Below, in pieces: positions 7,748-15,618 of a stretch of DNA of 32,704 bases. The stretch spans positions 1 through 32,704 of the forward strand of contig CAJORF010000116.1 of NCBI GenBank assembly GCA_905236985.1, given 5' to 3'. Source of the DNA: an uncultured Bacteroidaceae bacterium (GTDB taxonomy: Bacteria > Bacteroidota > Bacteroidia > Bacteroidales > Bacteroidaceae). The translations under genes and the position numbers were made by a program. The notes beneath the pieces are model-generated. The model was not told where the DNA came from and made no database searches. It saw only the letters and a program-made list of their open reading frames with translations. How positions within the stretch are numbered: position 1 is the stretch's first letter; every line of letters starts with the position of its first letter.

Positions 7748-9241
7748 TCACTTCTTCACACCTTCACCCTTCAGCTGCCACCATTCGATGTTGAAGAGCT
7801 TCGGGCCTTTACGGCCATGAAAGGTGAAATAGAGGTCGTGGATGCCGGTGATATTGGAGGAAACTGGGGCTGTGAAGGTCTGCCACTGCTCCCAACCGCC
7901 TGTGCCGCCGATGGCGATGGTAGCCAAGACAGGCCCACTAAGGCTGTCCGTGTGGAGCTCGATGCGACCGCCTCGCAGTCCAGAGGCTGCACGAACGATG
8001 AACTCTTGTGCGCTGTTCACGTCGAAATCAACGTTGTCCAAACGCAGCCAGTCGCCATCGTGAGTGTCAGTAACGTAAACATGGAGTTGCTGGGCGGCAT
8101 CGGTGGGCTCACCTGCAAGGATACGCTGGTATTGTTCTGTGCGAAGTCCATAGCTGTAAGCCATTGTGGCTGCAGGGATGCATCGATAGGGATCGAAGGT
8201 GGCGATGGGCTGCACACCCTCGCGTGTAGGAAGGATAGTGGGAAAACGTCCATCGGCAGTGTATTGGAACTCTTCGACGGCTGTGCTGCGACCGAAGCCG
8301 CCGCCACCAGGCAGGTGACCTGTGTGGTAGAAGAAATAGCTGTGTCCCTTGAAATCGACAATGCCACAATGGTTGGTGAAGGAATCTGTACCGCCAAGAG
8401 GCATGATCTCACCCTCATAATGCCAGGGACCGAGGGGCGATGGAGCTGAGCTGTAGCTGATGTGCTCCGGTACACCGCCAGCGGCGTAGAGGAGGAGCCA
8501 TCGACCGTTGCGCTGTACAAGCCAAGGGCCTTCGACATAGCTGTCCTTGTACTGTTTGCCTTTCTCACGTTTGTTCATGGGAGGCGCACCAAAGCCCTCC
8601 TCAGTCATGTCAACCATCTGTACGTCTCCCTTGGCGTGAATCATATCTTTTTCCAGCTGAAGGACATGAACACGGGGATTGCCCCATGCGAGCCAGGCTT
8701 GACCTTTTTCATCAATCCACACGGTGGGGTCGATGTGATCCCAGGAACCGTTCTCGAAGAGAGGTTTGCCAAGGGCGTCGCGATAGGGACCGGCTGGATG
8801 GTCGGCTACAGCAACGCCAATGGCCATACCGCCGGACAGCTTGGAATGGGCACAGATGTACCAGTAGAACTTGCCGTCGCGCTCGATGACCTGGGCAGCC
8901 CATGCGCGGTCATCTGCCCATTCGAAACTCTCGAGAGCGAGGGGTGAACCGAGATCCTGCCAGTTGACCATATCGCGTGTGCAATATACGCGCCACTCTT
9001 GCATCCAAAAGAAATCAGCGCGATCCTCGTCGTGGCCCGTGAAGACATAGAGCACGCTATCGCCTACATTCAGTGGGGCGGGGTCGGTGGTGAAGCAGGT
9101 CTGCACGATGGGGTTGCGGTAATGGGCGGCTGCCGTCAGTTCAGCAGGGGTGGGCTTGGGGGGCTTCTGGGCAGAGACCGAGAAGGGGAGGAGAAGAAGA
9201 AGTTGCGATAAAATCGCAACGAAATAAACGGAACGGTTCAT
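7748..9241 (-). CDS. Secreted GH43 enzyme with C-terminal CBM6 (arabinofuranosidase/xylosidase-like)
   Basis: A 497-residue exported enzyme. Signal peptide about 1-25 (ends SVSA/Q). GH43 propeller about 40-345 with Asp53 in TTDPAP, Asp171 in HIDPTVW and Glu237 in YVEGPW as the catalytic set. A CBM6-like module starts near 355 (MAYSYGLRTE) and runs to the end (FNIEWWQL), lacking the usual opening IEAE residues. The ATG at 9241 is chosen over 9274 because it begins the signal peptide. First gene of the minus-strand glycosidase cluster, with a TACCTTTG box about 65 bases upstream. Activity is probably arabinofuranosidase on arabinoxylan, but GH43 specificity cannot be fixed from sequence. Confidence 0.9.
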   Translation of the reverse strand: MNRSVYFVAILSQLLLLLPFSVSAQKPPKPTPAELTAAAHYRNPIVQTCFTTDPAPLNVGDSVLYVFTGHDEDRADFFWMQEWRVYCTRDMVNWQDLGSPLALESFEWADDRAWAAQVIERDGKFYWYICAHSKLSGGMAIGVAVADHPAGPYRDALGKPLFENGSWDHIDPTVWIDEKGQAWLAWGNPRVHVLQLEKDMIHAKGDVQMVDMTEEGFGAPPMNKREKGKQYKDSYVEGPWLVQRNGRWLLLYAAGGVPEHISYSSAPSPLGPWHYEGEIMPLGGTDSFTNHCGIVDFKGHSYFFYHTGHLPGGGGFGRSTAVEEFQYTADGRFPTILPTREGVQPIATFDPYRCIPAATMAYSYGLRTEQYQRILAGEPTDAAQQLHVYVTDTHDGDWLRLDNVDFDVNSAQEFIVRAASGLRGGRIELHTDSLSGPVLATIAIGGTGGWEQWQTFTAPVSSNITGIHDLYFTFHGRKGPKLFNIEWWQLKGEGVKK

Positions 9242-9305
9242 CGAAAGGGAAGGTTGGGTGATGGAATTTTGCATGAGGAAATGGATTTAGGGGTTTCTTG
9301 CGGTG

Positions 9306-9313
9306 CAAAGGTA
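9306..9313 (-). promoter_or_regulatory. -7 box for the GH43-GH27-GH43 cluster
   Basis: The minus strand reads TACCTTTG, a full TAnnTTTG match, 64 bases before the ATG at 9241. A TTTG lies about 26 bases upstream, longer than the usual spacing. It is the only promoter-like box ahead of the three-gene cluster. Confidence 0.55.
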
Positions 9314-9412
9314 AGAAAAATTTGGTGGAGTGAGAGTAACAAACGTCTCAAAAATCATTTTTGGAGTTTCATAGGGTTAGAAATTATTTCTTTCTATGCT
9401 ACGCGGGACTTC

Positions 9413-10690
9413 CTACGCAGATCTTTCTACCCGTAGGAGCCGACGCTGGCCATCAGCGAGGGTGGTGGCAATGAAGTGGGTTTGCCCTCCTTCGGACAGG
9501 CGGAGCTGTTTGCGGAGGGCTGTAACGGAGAGGGGAAAGCCGCGGACACTAAGTTCAGCCGCACGTGTGTCGCCGAGAAATGTACGCAGGTCACGCTTGC
9601 TGAACGAGGAGTGACCTAAAACACGCCATGTGCGACCTGGGAAATCCGAGATGAGAGAGTCGGAGGTGTAGAGATGAGTATCGACGGAGAGTTTGCGAAC
9701 TGGGAAACGCTGGCAGAGCGTACGGAAGGCACCCGCCTTGAGAATGGAGGCGTGAGGTTCGAAGATGAAGGAGGCGATAGAATTGGCTAAAACAAGTGGG
9801 GCGGCGGCTTCCTCGGAACGGGTGAAGGAGAGAGCGGGTTGCTGAGTGGTGAGATCGGAAGCGGAATAGGGAAGAGGGTGGGGCTGGGTGGAGAGATCAA
9901 TGCAGGTGATGGGGATGTCATCGATAGGGATCTCAGGCGAGGAGGACATCAGCAACAGAAGCTCTTTACATTCACCGCCAACACTGACGACATGGACTTG
10001 CTGAATCCCTTGCAAAGCACGGAGGGCGGCGGTGAGGTCGAGCATAGGCGAGAGCTTGATGAGGACGAGGTGTGCAGCGGAACGCAGGTAGGTCTGTAGG
10101 ACGCAGATGTCAGGTGAGCAGTCTTCAATAAGAGCAACCTTGTGCCCTGCGGAATCGCGGCGTGCGGGATCGATAAAGATGAGTTCGGCTTGAGGGGATT
10201 CTTTGAGGATATCCTGGGCAGTGGCACAACGAACAGCGGCACTGGTGAGCCCAAGAAGGGGCAGGTTGTGACGGGCGAGAGTGCAGAGCTCGGGGTTGGA
10301 ATCGACATAGAGAGCGCGATTGAAGAGGGGGGCGATAGCGACAAAATCAATGCCGAATCCAGCGGTGAGGTCGATGAAAAATGAGGTGGCGGAGCCGTTG
10401 CTGATATGAGGGGAACTACGCCTGTGAGCCTGTTCGATGATGTGACGCTTGTAGGCGGCAGTAGCTTCGCTGGAGCACTGTTCAAGAGAGAGACGCGGTG
10501 GAAAGAGGAGGCCGTCAGTGGCAGCGCAAGAGGGTAACTTGCGCGCTGCCAACTGACGGCCTTCAATCTGTTGGAGAGCCGCTCGCATATCGACTTCAGC
10601 GGGCGCACGATGCAAAGCCAGTTGGCGGACATCGTCGCTGGCGTGTTGACGGATGAAGTCGAGCGTTGCGGGATTTAAATGTTCTGCCAT
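9413..10690 (-). CDS. Class I SAM-dependent methyltransferase with THUMP-like C-terminal domain
   Basis: A 425-residue cytoplasmic protein of a family widespread in Bacteroidota. A helical N-terminal region (1-100) is followed by a Rossmann methyltransferase core: SAM-binding motif DLTAGFGID near 108-116, acidic motif VDSN near 128, and DPARRD near 175, in the position of the catalytic NPPY-type loop. A THUMP-like domain occupies the last 130 residues, including GRTWRVLGHSSFSKRDLR. Substrate is unknown; the THUMP-like part suggests RNA. It is the last gene of the minus-strand housekeeping run, 38 bases after the TlpA-like gene. No promoter box is seen in that gap. Confidence 0.85.
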   Translation of the reverse strand: MAEHLNPATLDFIRQHASDDVRQLALHRAPAEVDMRAALQQIEGRQLAARKLPSCAATDGLLFPPRLSLEQCSSEATAAYKRHIIEQAHRRSSPHISNGSATSFFIDLTAGFGIDFVAIAPLFNRALYVDSNPELCTLARHNLPLLGLTSAAVRCATAQDILKESPQAELIFIDPARRDSAGHKVALIEDCSPDICVLQTYLRSAAHLVLIKLSPMLDLTAALRALQGIQQVHVVSVGGECKELLLLMSSSPEIPIDDIPITCIDLSTQPHPLPYSASDLTTQQPALSFTRSEEAAAPLVLANSIASFIFEPHASILKAGAFRTLCQRFPVRKLSVDTHLYTSDSLISDFPGRTWRVLGHSSFSKRDLRTFLGDTRAAELSVRGFPLSVTALRKQLRLSEGGQTHFIATTLADGQRRLLRVERSA

Positions 10691-10703
10691 TCTTTGAGGG
10701 CTA

Positions 10704-10740
10704 CTTTAGTCCGTCAGGGATGGGGGCTTTAGTCCTTCAG
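10704..10740. repeat. Short direct repeat in the tlpA-methyltransferase gap
   Basis: CTTTAGTCC, two variable bases, then CAG occurs at 10704-10717 and 10727-10740. The copies are 23 bp apart and differ by one base. The second copy overlaps the tlpA-like stop codon, so a small duplication may have reshaped that C-terminus. Confidence 0.6.
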
Positions 10741-11841
10741 CAATTCCTCAAGTTTTGTGGCGATCTCTTCGCCGCGGACATCGCGAGCAACAATCTTGCC
10801 ATCTTTGATGAGCACTGTAGCAGGGATGGAACGGACACCGTAAAGGGCGGCACCTTCGCACTCCCAACCTTTGAGGTCGGAAATCTGCGGCCAAACGATG
10901 CCAAGGTCAGCAATGGCTGCCTTCCAGGCATCGGCGCTCTGGTCGAGGCTGACACCGATGATGTCGAAGCCTTGAGCGTGGAACTTGTCGTAGGCGGCTT
11001 TCACATTGGGCATCTCTTGACGGCAGGGACCACACCAGCTGGCCCAGAAATCAATCATGAGCACCTTGGCCTGAGCTGCCACTTCGCTGACGCTGAGTTC
11101 TGTGCCCTCGGGAGTGTTGGCATTGATGTCCTTGAAGGGTTTGCCGACAGCGGTTTCAGCCTTGATGGAATAGACCTCAACGAGCTTGTTGATACGCTCG
11201 TTCTTGAATGTTTCGGGTACAAGTTCCAATAGTGCGGAGACCTTAGCATCATCGAGCATACTGGCATATTGTGTGAGGTAATCAATACCTGCGACATTAG
11301 TGATGTTTTGCTCGATGAATTCGGTGTATTTTGCAATCATCTGGTCTTGGAGCTGGTTGAGCTCCTTCTCGGCGTTAGCCTTGGCTTCGTCGGTGGCTGT
11401 GGTGTCCTGTAGCACGTCGAAGATGCGTTCTGCTTTCTTGTTCATCTCGAACTCCGTTTTGCCAAGTTCGGTCATAGCATCATTAGCTGGTGTGCCGGAA
11501 ACCTCAGCGATGGTGTTCTCTGCGGTGTCAAGCTTCACGGTGATTTCAGCATTCTCCAAGGCGATGCGTGTTGCTACTGAGAGATCAGGGTTAGCATTGG
11601 ACTTCCAGATGACATAGCGCATAGCAGCTGTGTCCTGAGTGCCTGTGAAGGTGAATTTGCCATTCTTGACAACCACGGTCTGTAGCGTATCAACCTCGAA
11701 CATTCCGCGCACTTCAGCGAGGATGACAGTGTCGCCGTTCTCGGCTCCAGTAGCAGTACCAATGACTTTGTAACCGCCGTTTTGGCAGGCTGCAACACAC
11801 AACATCAGTGCGAGGGCAGCAAGTGAGAAAAGTTTTTTCAT
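10729..11841 (-). CDS. TlpA-family thiol:disulfide lipoprotein with DUF4369-like N-terminal region
   Basis: A 370-residue periplasmic lipoprotein. The leader MKKLFSLAALALMLCVAAC ends in a lipobox with Cys19. The next 100 residues resemble DUF4369 (GTATGAENGDTVILAEV), followed by a helical region. The C-terminal thioredoxin fold, from about 235, has the active site WASWCGPC. It probably reduces or isomerises periplasmic disulfides; related Bacteroidota proteins serve cytochrome maturation or stress defence. ATG 11841 is preferred over 11853 because it gives the clean lipoprotein signal. Fifty bases separate it from ybeY, so it may share the suf transcript, although no promoter of its own is obvious. 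Confidence 0.9.
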   Translation of the reverse strand: MKKLFSLAALALMLCVAACQNGGYKVIGTATGAENGDTVILAEVRGMFEVDTLQTVVVKNGKFTFTGTQDTAAMRYVIWKSNANPDLSVATRIALENAEITVKLDTAENTIAEVSGTPANDAMTELGKTEFEMNKKAERIFDVLQDTTATDEAKANAEKELNQLQDQMIAKYTEFIEQNITNVAGIDYLTQYASMLDDAKVSALLELVPETFKNERINKLVEVYSIKAETAVGKPFKDINANTPEGTELSVSEVAAQAKVLMIDFWASWCGPCRQEMPNVKAAYDKFHAQGFDIIGVSLDQSADAWKAAIADLGIVWPQISDLKGWECEGAALYGVRSIPATVLIKDGKIVARDVRGEEIATKLEELLKD

Positions 11842-11891
11842 TTTTGGAATCAAATTGTTTTTATTATGGAATATGATTTGACGGAATGAAG

Positions 11892-12320
11892 TTATAACGA
11901 GGAGACATACGGATATTGGGATAGCGCGCGATTCTCGGCGGCTTCCATGATCTCGCGCTCTCCCGGGCCTTTGTCATTGATGCCACAGAGATGCAGGATG
12001 CCATGAATGATGACGCGATGAAGCTCTCGTATATAAGGAACACCAAGTCCTTCAGCATTCGTGCGCACAGTGTCGAGGCTGATAAAGAGATCGCCCGCAA
12101 CGACGCGCGGGCTACCGTTGTCGAAAGTGATGATGTCCGTGTAGTAATCGTGTTGCAGGAACTGACGATTGACCCTCAGGATTTCCTCGTCATCAACAAA
12201 GATGTAAGCGATGTCGCCAGTTCGACGTCCATAGCTTGCAGCTACGCCTTTCACCCATTCGCGAATGGCCGACTGGTTGATGTCGGGCAGGGCAGTGTTG
12301 ATGCTCTGGAAAGTGATCAT
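11892..12320 (-). CDS. ybeY: Endoribonuclease YbeY (16S rRNA maturation)
   Basis: A 142-residue metalloprotein of the UPF0054/YbeY family, which processes 16S rRNA 3' ends and takes part in ribosome quality control. The signature is present as HRVIIHGILHLCGINDKG. The first two metal-binding histidines are HGILH. At the third ligand position (HGxLHLxGxxH in most bacteria) there is an Asp followed by Lys, a variant I associate with Bacteroidota. An upstream FVDDEEILRVNRQFL region also fits the family. It follows sufD by only six bases, so it is probably in the sufCD operon. Confidence 0.92.
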   Translation of the reverse strand: MITFQSINTALPDINQSAIREWVKGVAASYGRRTGDIAYIFVDDEEILRVNRQFLQHDYYTDIITFDNGSPRVVAGDLFISLDTVRTNAEGLGVPYIRELHRVIIHGILHLCGINDKGPGEREIMEAAENRALSQYPYVSSL

Positions 12321-12326
12321 TATTTA

Positions 12327-13556
12327 TTACTTACATAGTTTGCAATCCTCGCAACTGCGGAAACGATTTTCCACGAGCGCATACAGACGGGGGCGCAGTG
12401 CCTCGAGGGGAATAGTATCGATGACTTCGGCAGCAAAGGCTTGTTTGAGGAGCATACGAGCTTCGGCTTCGCTGATGCCTCGTTGACGCATATAAAACAG
12501 CGCATCGGCATTGAGCTGTCCTACCGTTGAGCCGTGGGAACACTTGACATCGTCGGCATAGATTTCGAGCATCGGCTGTGTCCACATCCGTGCTTCGTCT
12601 GTGCAGACGAGATTCGCATTCCGTTCTTCAGAGTCTGTCTGCTGCGCTTCCTCGCGCACAAGGACACGCCCGGCGAAGGCTCCTGTTGATTGCTGATCAA
12701 CAACATATTTATAGAGCTCTCGGCTACGACATCCAGGAGCGCGATGATCGATGAGCGTGTTGTTATCCACGTGTTGATGGCCATCGGTGATCACACATCC
12801 CAGGAGTATAGCTTCGGCACTGGAGCCAGAGAGACGCACGTCCGTCTGGTTGCGGCTGAGCCCGCCGCTGAGGGTGAAAGCTGTTTGAGTGAAATGTCCC
12901 CCTGCGGCCACGTCTGCAAAAACCTGATGAAAACGATGGCAGCGGGCACTGGTGGATTCGATATCGTAGAGCTCGACGTGAGCACCTTCGCCCACGAAGA
13001 CTTCCGTGACCTGTGTGGTGAGGAAATCCTGCTGTTCATCGGCTTTTTCGTTAAGGATGACTTGCACATGAGAGCCAGCTTCAGCAATGATGAGCAAACG
13101 GCGGTTCTGCATCAGGGGAGCTGTGGAACGCAGCGTATGAACAATCTGCACGGGATGCTCCTTGTGTGTGTCGGCTGGCACATGGATCACAGTGAGCTCC
13201 TGAACGAGCATCGTATTCAGCGCCGTGATGGCGTCCGTCTCGACATCTGCGAGCGTGCCATAGAGAGCGGCAATTAGGGCAGGGTCTTCTGAATTTGTCG
13301 TATTATCCAGAGCTCTCGAATTGGCCGTCTGCTTACCGAGGCTGAGGCCGTAGTTGGGCGCAAAGGCAGCAGCGACATCCGTGTATTTGTAGCGTTCGAC
13401 TTTGCGCGAGGGGAAGCCGAGGCGCTCAAATGCAGCGGCGGCAGTTTTGCGACGAACATTCAGCACGGGATGTGAGTTGGCGTCGATGAGCCTGCGCTGG
13501 GTGTGAAAGAGTTCTATATATTGGTCGATAGGGTTCACAGCTGACAAATTATGCAT
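12327..13556 (-). CDS. sufD: Fe-S cluster assembly protein SufD
   Basis: A 409-residue cytoplasmic scaffold subunit of the SufBCD complex, which builds Fe-S clusters with the SufC ATPase. The N-terminal part contains FPSRKVERYKYTDV, the typical SufB/D entry motif. The C-terminal beta-helix half contains VITDGHQHVDNNTLIDHRAPG and the CSHGSTVGQLNADALFYMRQRG region (split here by function: SHGSTVG, then LFYMRQRG). The start overlaps the end of sufC by eight bases, showing translational coupling. SufB, its usual partner, is not encoded next to it in this window. Confidence 0.95.
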   Translation of the reverse strand: MHNLSAVNPIDQYIELFHTQRRLIDANSHPVLNVRRKTAAAAFERLGFPSRKVERYKYTDVAAAFAPNYGLSLGKQTANSRALDNTTNSEDPALIAALYGTLADVETDAITALNTMLVQELTVIHVPADTHKEHPVQIVHTLRSTAPLMQNRRLLIIAEAGSHVQVILNEKADEQQDFLTTQVTEVFVGEGAHVELYDIESTSARCHRFHQVFADVAAGGHFTQTAFTLSGGLSRNQTDVRLSGSSAEAILLGCVITDGHQHVDNNTLIDHRAPGCRSRELYKYVVDQQSTGAFAGRVLVREEAQQTDSEERNANLVCTDEARMWTQPMLEIYADDVKCSHGSTVGQLNADALFYMRQRGISEAEARMLLKQAFAAEVIDTIPLEALRPRLYALVENRFRSCEDCKLCK

Positions 13557-14304
13557 GTTCGCTCTCCTCCTTTATCCAGTCGAAGCCGCGGTTTTCAATT
13601 TCTAAAGCCAGCTCAGGGCCGCCCGTTTTGACGATACGTCCGTTGATGAGCACGTGAACGACATCCGGTTTCAGGTAGTCGAGCAGTCGTTGATAGTGTG
13701 TGATGACGATGGCTGAGGTCTCAGGCGTGCGCAACTTATTGAACCCTTCAGCCACGATACGCAATGCATCGACGTCGAGTCCTGAGTCTGTCTCGTCGAG
13801 GATGCTGAGTGTGGGTTCGAGCATTGCCATCTGAAAGATCTCGTTGCGTTTCTTTTCGCCACCGCTGAAGCCTTCGTTGACGGATCGGCTGGTGAGCTTG
13901 TTGTCCAATTCTACAATCTTTCTCTTCTCACGCATCAGCTTCAGGAAAGCCGCAGCATCGAGCGGTTCCAGCCCTTGATAGCGTCGTTTGGCATTCAGTG
14001 CGGCACGCATGAAATTCACCATAGATACTCCCGGTATCTCCACTGGTTGCTGGAAGGAGAGGAAGAGTCCTTCATGCGAGCGCTCATCGGGCGACATCGC
14101 CAGTAAATCCTTGCCATTGAAAGTCACTGAGCCCTCGGTCACCGTGTAAGCCGGATGCCCTACGAGGACGTTGGACAGGGTGGATTTTCCAGCGCCATTC
14201 TGCCCCATTAGTGCATGGATCTCGCCTGGTTTGATGACGAGGTTGATGCCTTTCAAAATCTCTTTGCCGCCCACTGTGGCGTGCAGGTTCTTAATCTCGA
14301 GCAT
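13549..14304 (-). CDS. sufC: Fe-S cluster assembly ATPase SufC
   Basis: A 251-residue ABC-type ATPase that powers the SufBCD Fe-S scaffold. Walker A is GQNGAGKST near 37-45. The ABC signature region is FSGGEKKRNEI and Walker B is LSILDETDSGLD. The D-loop and the H-loop His (VITHYQ) follow. ATG 14304 (MLEIKNLHATVGG) is the family start; an in-frame ATG at 14328 would place the start inside the promoter box. The promoter at 14326-14333 lies about 21 bases upstream. sufC is therefore the first gene of a sufC-sufD-ybeY run, with pyrE divergent. Confidence 0.95.
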   Translation of the reverse strand: MLEIKNLHATVGGKEILKGINLVIKPGEIHALMGQNGAGKSTLSNVLVGHPAYTVTEGSVTFNGKDLLAMSPDERSHEGLFLSFQQPVEIPGVSMVNFMRAALNAKRRYQGLEPLDAAAFLKLMREKRKIVELDNKLTSRSVNEGFSGGEKKRNEIFQMAMLEPTLSILDETDSGLDVDALRIVAEGFNKLRTPETSAIVITHYQRLLDYLKPDVVHVLINGRIVKTGGPELALEIENRGFDWIKEESEHA

Positions 14305-14325
14305 ACTTTTCTTGCAAATCGGGTG

Positions 14326-14333
14326 CAAAGTTA
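14326..14333 (-). promoter_or_regulatory. -7 box for sufCD-ybeY
   Basis: The minus strand reads TAACTTTG, matching TAnnTTTG, ending 21 bases before the sufC ATG at 14304. No clear -33 TTTG was found. The short leader argues for the start at 14304. Confidence 0.6.
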
Positions 14334-14418
14334 CGATTTGTTTGGCGCTTGTGAGGCGTTTGTCTCGTTAAAACCTGTTAAACGCGTCCCAGAGAAACGC
14401 TATTCGCTAAAAAAGTTG

Positions 14419-14426
14419 TATCTTTG
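14419..14426 (+). promoter_or_regulatory. -7 box for the pyrE operon
   Basis: TATCTTTG on the plus strand matches TAnnTTTG and lies 34 bases before the pyrE ATG. A clear -33 element is not visible. It is separated from the divergent suf box by about 85 bp. Confidence 0.6.
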
Positions 14427-14460
14427 CCGCCGTATTTAAATTGTATAAGGTAAAAGTGAC

Positions 14461-15093
14461 ATGAAAACATTAGAGAAAATTTTTGCAGGCAAGCTGCTCA
14501 AAGTGAAAGCCATCAAATTGCAGCCCACCAACCCCTTCACCTGGGCCAGCGGATGGAAATCGCCATTCTACTGTGATAACCGCAAGACGTTGTCCTATCC
14601 TGATCTACGCACGTTCGTCAAAACGGAAATTGCGCGTATCATCATGGAACGCTTCCCCGAGGTAGAAGCGATAGCTGGCGTTGCCACAGGTGCTATCCCA
14701 CAGGGAGCTTTGGTAGCTGACGTCCTGAATCTCCCCTTCGTCTATGTGCGTTCGAAACCCAAGGATCACGGTCTGGAGAACCTCATCGAGGGTGAACTTC
14801 GGCCTGGCATGAAGGTTGTCGTGGTGGAGGATCTGATCTCCACTGGAGGCAGCAGCCTCAAAGCTGTTGAGGCCATTCGCAATAACGCTTGCGATGTCAT
14901 CGGTATGGTAGCGGCCTACACTTACGGCTTCGATGTTGCCCGCAAGGCTTTCAAGGATGCTGGAGTGGAACTGATGACCCTAACCAACTACGAGGCTGTT
15001 GTTGAGGAAGCCCTTGCCACAGGCTACATCAAGGAGAGCGACGTAGAGTTGCTGAACGAATGGCGTCGTGACCCAGCACATTGGAATGTTTAA
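14461..15093 (+). CDS. pyrE: Orotate phosphoribosyltransferase
   Basis: A 210-residue cytoplasmic enzyme that joins orotate to PRPP, giving OMP in pyrimidine synthesis. The PRPP-binding motif is VVVVEDLISTGGSS near 120-133. The family loop YVRSKPKDHG (residues about 95-104), carrying the catalytic Lys, and the substrate-binding GVATGAIP segment are present. Length fits the family. It leads a plus-strand run with the SRPBCC gene 42 bases downstream, then argH. Confidence 0.96.
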   Translation: MKTLEKIFAGKLLKVKAIKLQPTNPFTWASGWKSPFYCDNRKTLSYPDLRTFVKTEIARIIMERFPEVEAIAGVATGAIPQGALVADVLNLPFVYVRSKPKDHGLENLIEGELRPGMKVVVVEDLISTGGSSLKAVEAIRNNACDVIGMVAAYTYGFDVARKAFKDAGVELMTLTNYEAVVEEALATGYIKESDVELLNEWRRDPAHWNV

Positions 15094-15135
15094 GAAAAAG
15101 AAATTTGTCGATTTTTATAGGTTTATGACTTGATT

Positions 15136-15618
15136 ATGACAAAATTTGAAAGTTCAATCAAACAGATACACTCGCCGCAAGCAGCGGTCTATAATAAACT
15201 CTCCGATCTCAACAACCTGCACTACATTCAAGAACGCGCTGCTGACCCCACTTACATGGAGCAACTGAAAGCTTCAGGACAAGTGCCAGAGGATAAAATC
15301 GAGCAGATCCGTGAGGCGTTGATGAAGTTGGAGATCACGACAGATACTATCACCTATCCCGGCTCACCCATCGGTAATGTGACGCTTCATATCGTAGAGC
15401 GTGATGAGCCCAAATGTGTAAAATTCGAGTTGCTGGGAGCCCCTATTCAGGGTAATCTCTGGATTCAGGTGCTGCCCACCTCTACCTACGAGAGTAAATT
15501 GAAATGCACCATTGGTGCCGAACTCAACTTCCTGATGAAGCAAGTGGCCAAGAAACCACTGCAAGAGGGCGTTGAGAAGCTGGCCGAAATCCTTGCAGCT
15601 ATGCCCTATGGCTACTAA
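15136..15618 (+). CDS. SRPBCC-superfamily protein (START-like fold)
   Basis: A 160-residue cytoplasmic protein of the SRPBCC/polyketide-cyclase-like superfamily, which forms a hydrophobic cup for ligands. The opening TKFESSIKQIHSPQAAVYNKLSDL fits the family's N-terminal strand and helix (first 20 residues diagnostic). A strand-rich middle and a long C-terminal helix ending LAEILAAMPY follow. No catalytic residue or ligand can be named. ATG 15136 is chosen over TTG 15130. Its position between pyrE and argH, with an 11-base overlap with argH, points to one operon. Function is unknown. Confidence 0.75.
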   Translation: MTKFESSIKQIHSPQAAVYNKLSDLNNLHYIQERAADPTYMEQLKASGQVPEDKIEQIREALMKLEITTDTITYPGSPIGNVTLHIVERDEPKCVKFELLGAPIQGNLWIQVLPTSTYESKLKCTIGAELNFLMKQVAKKPLQEGVEKLAEILAAMPYGY

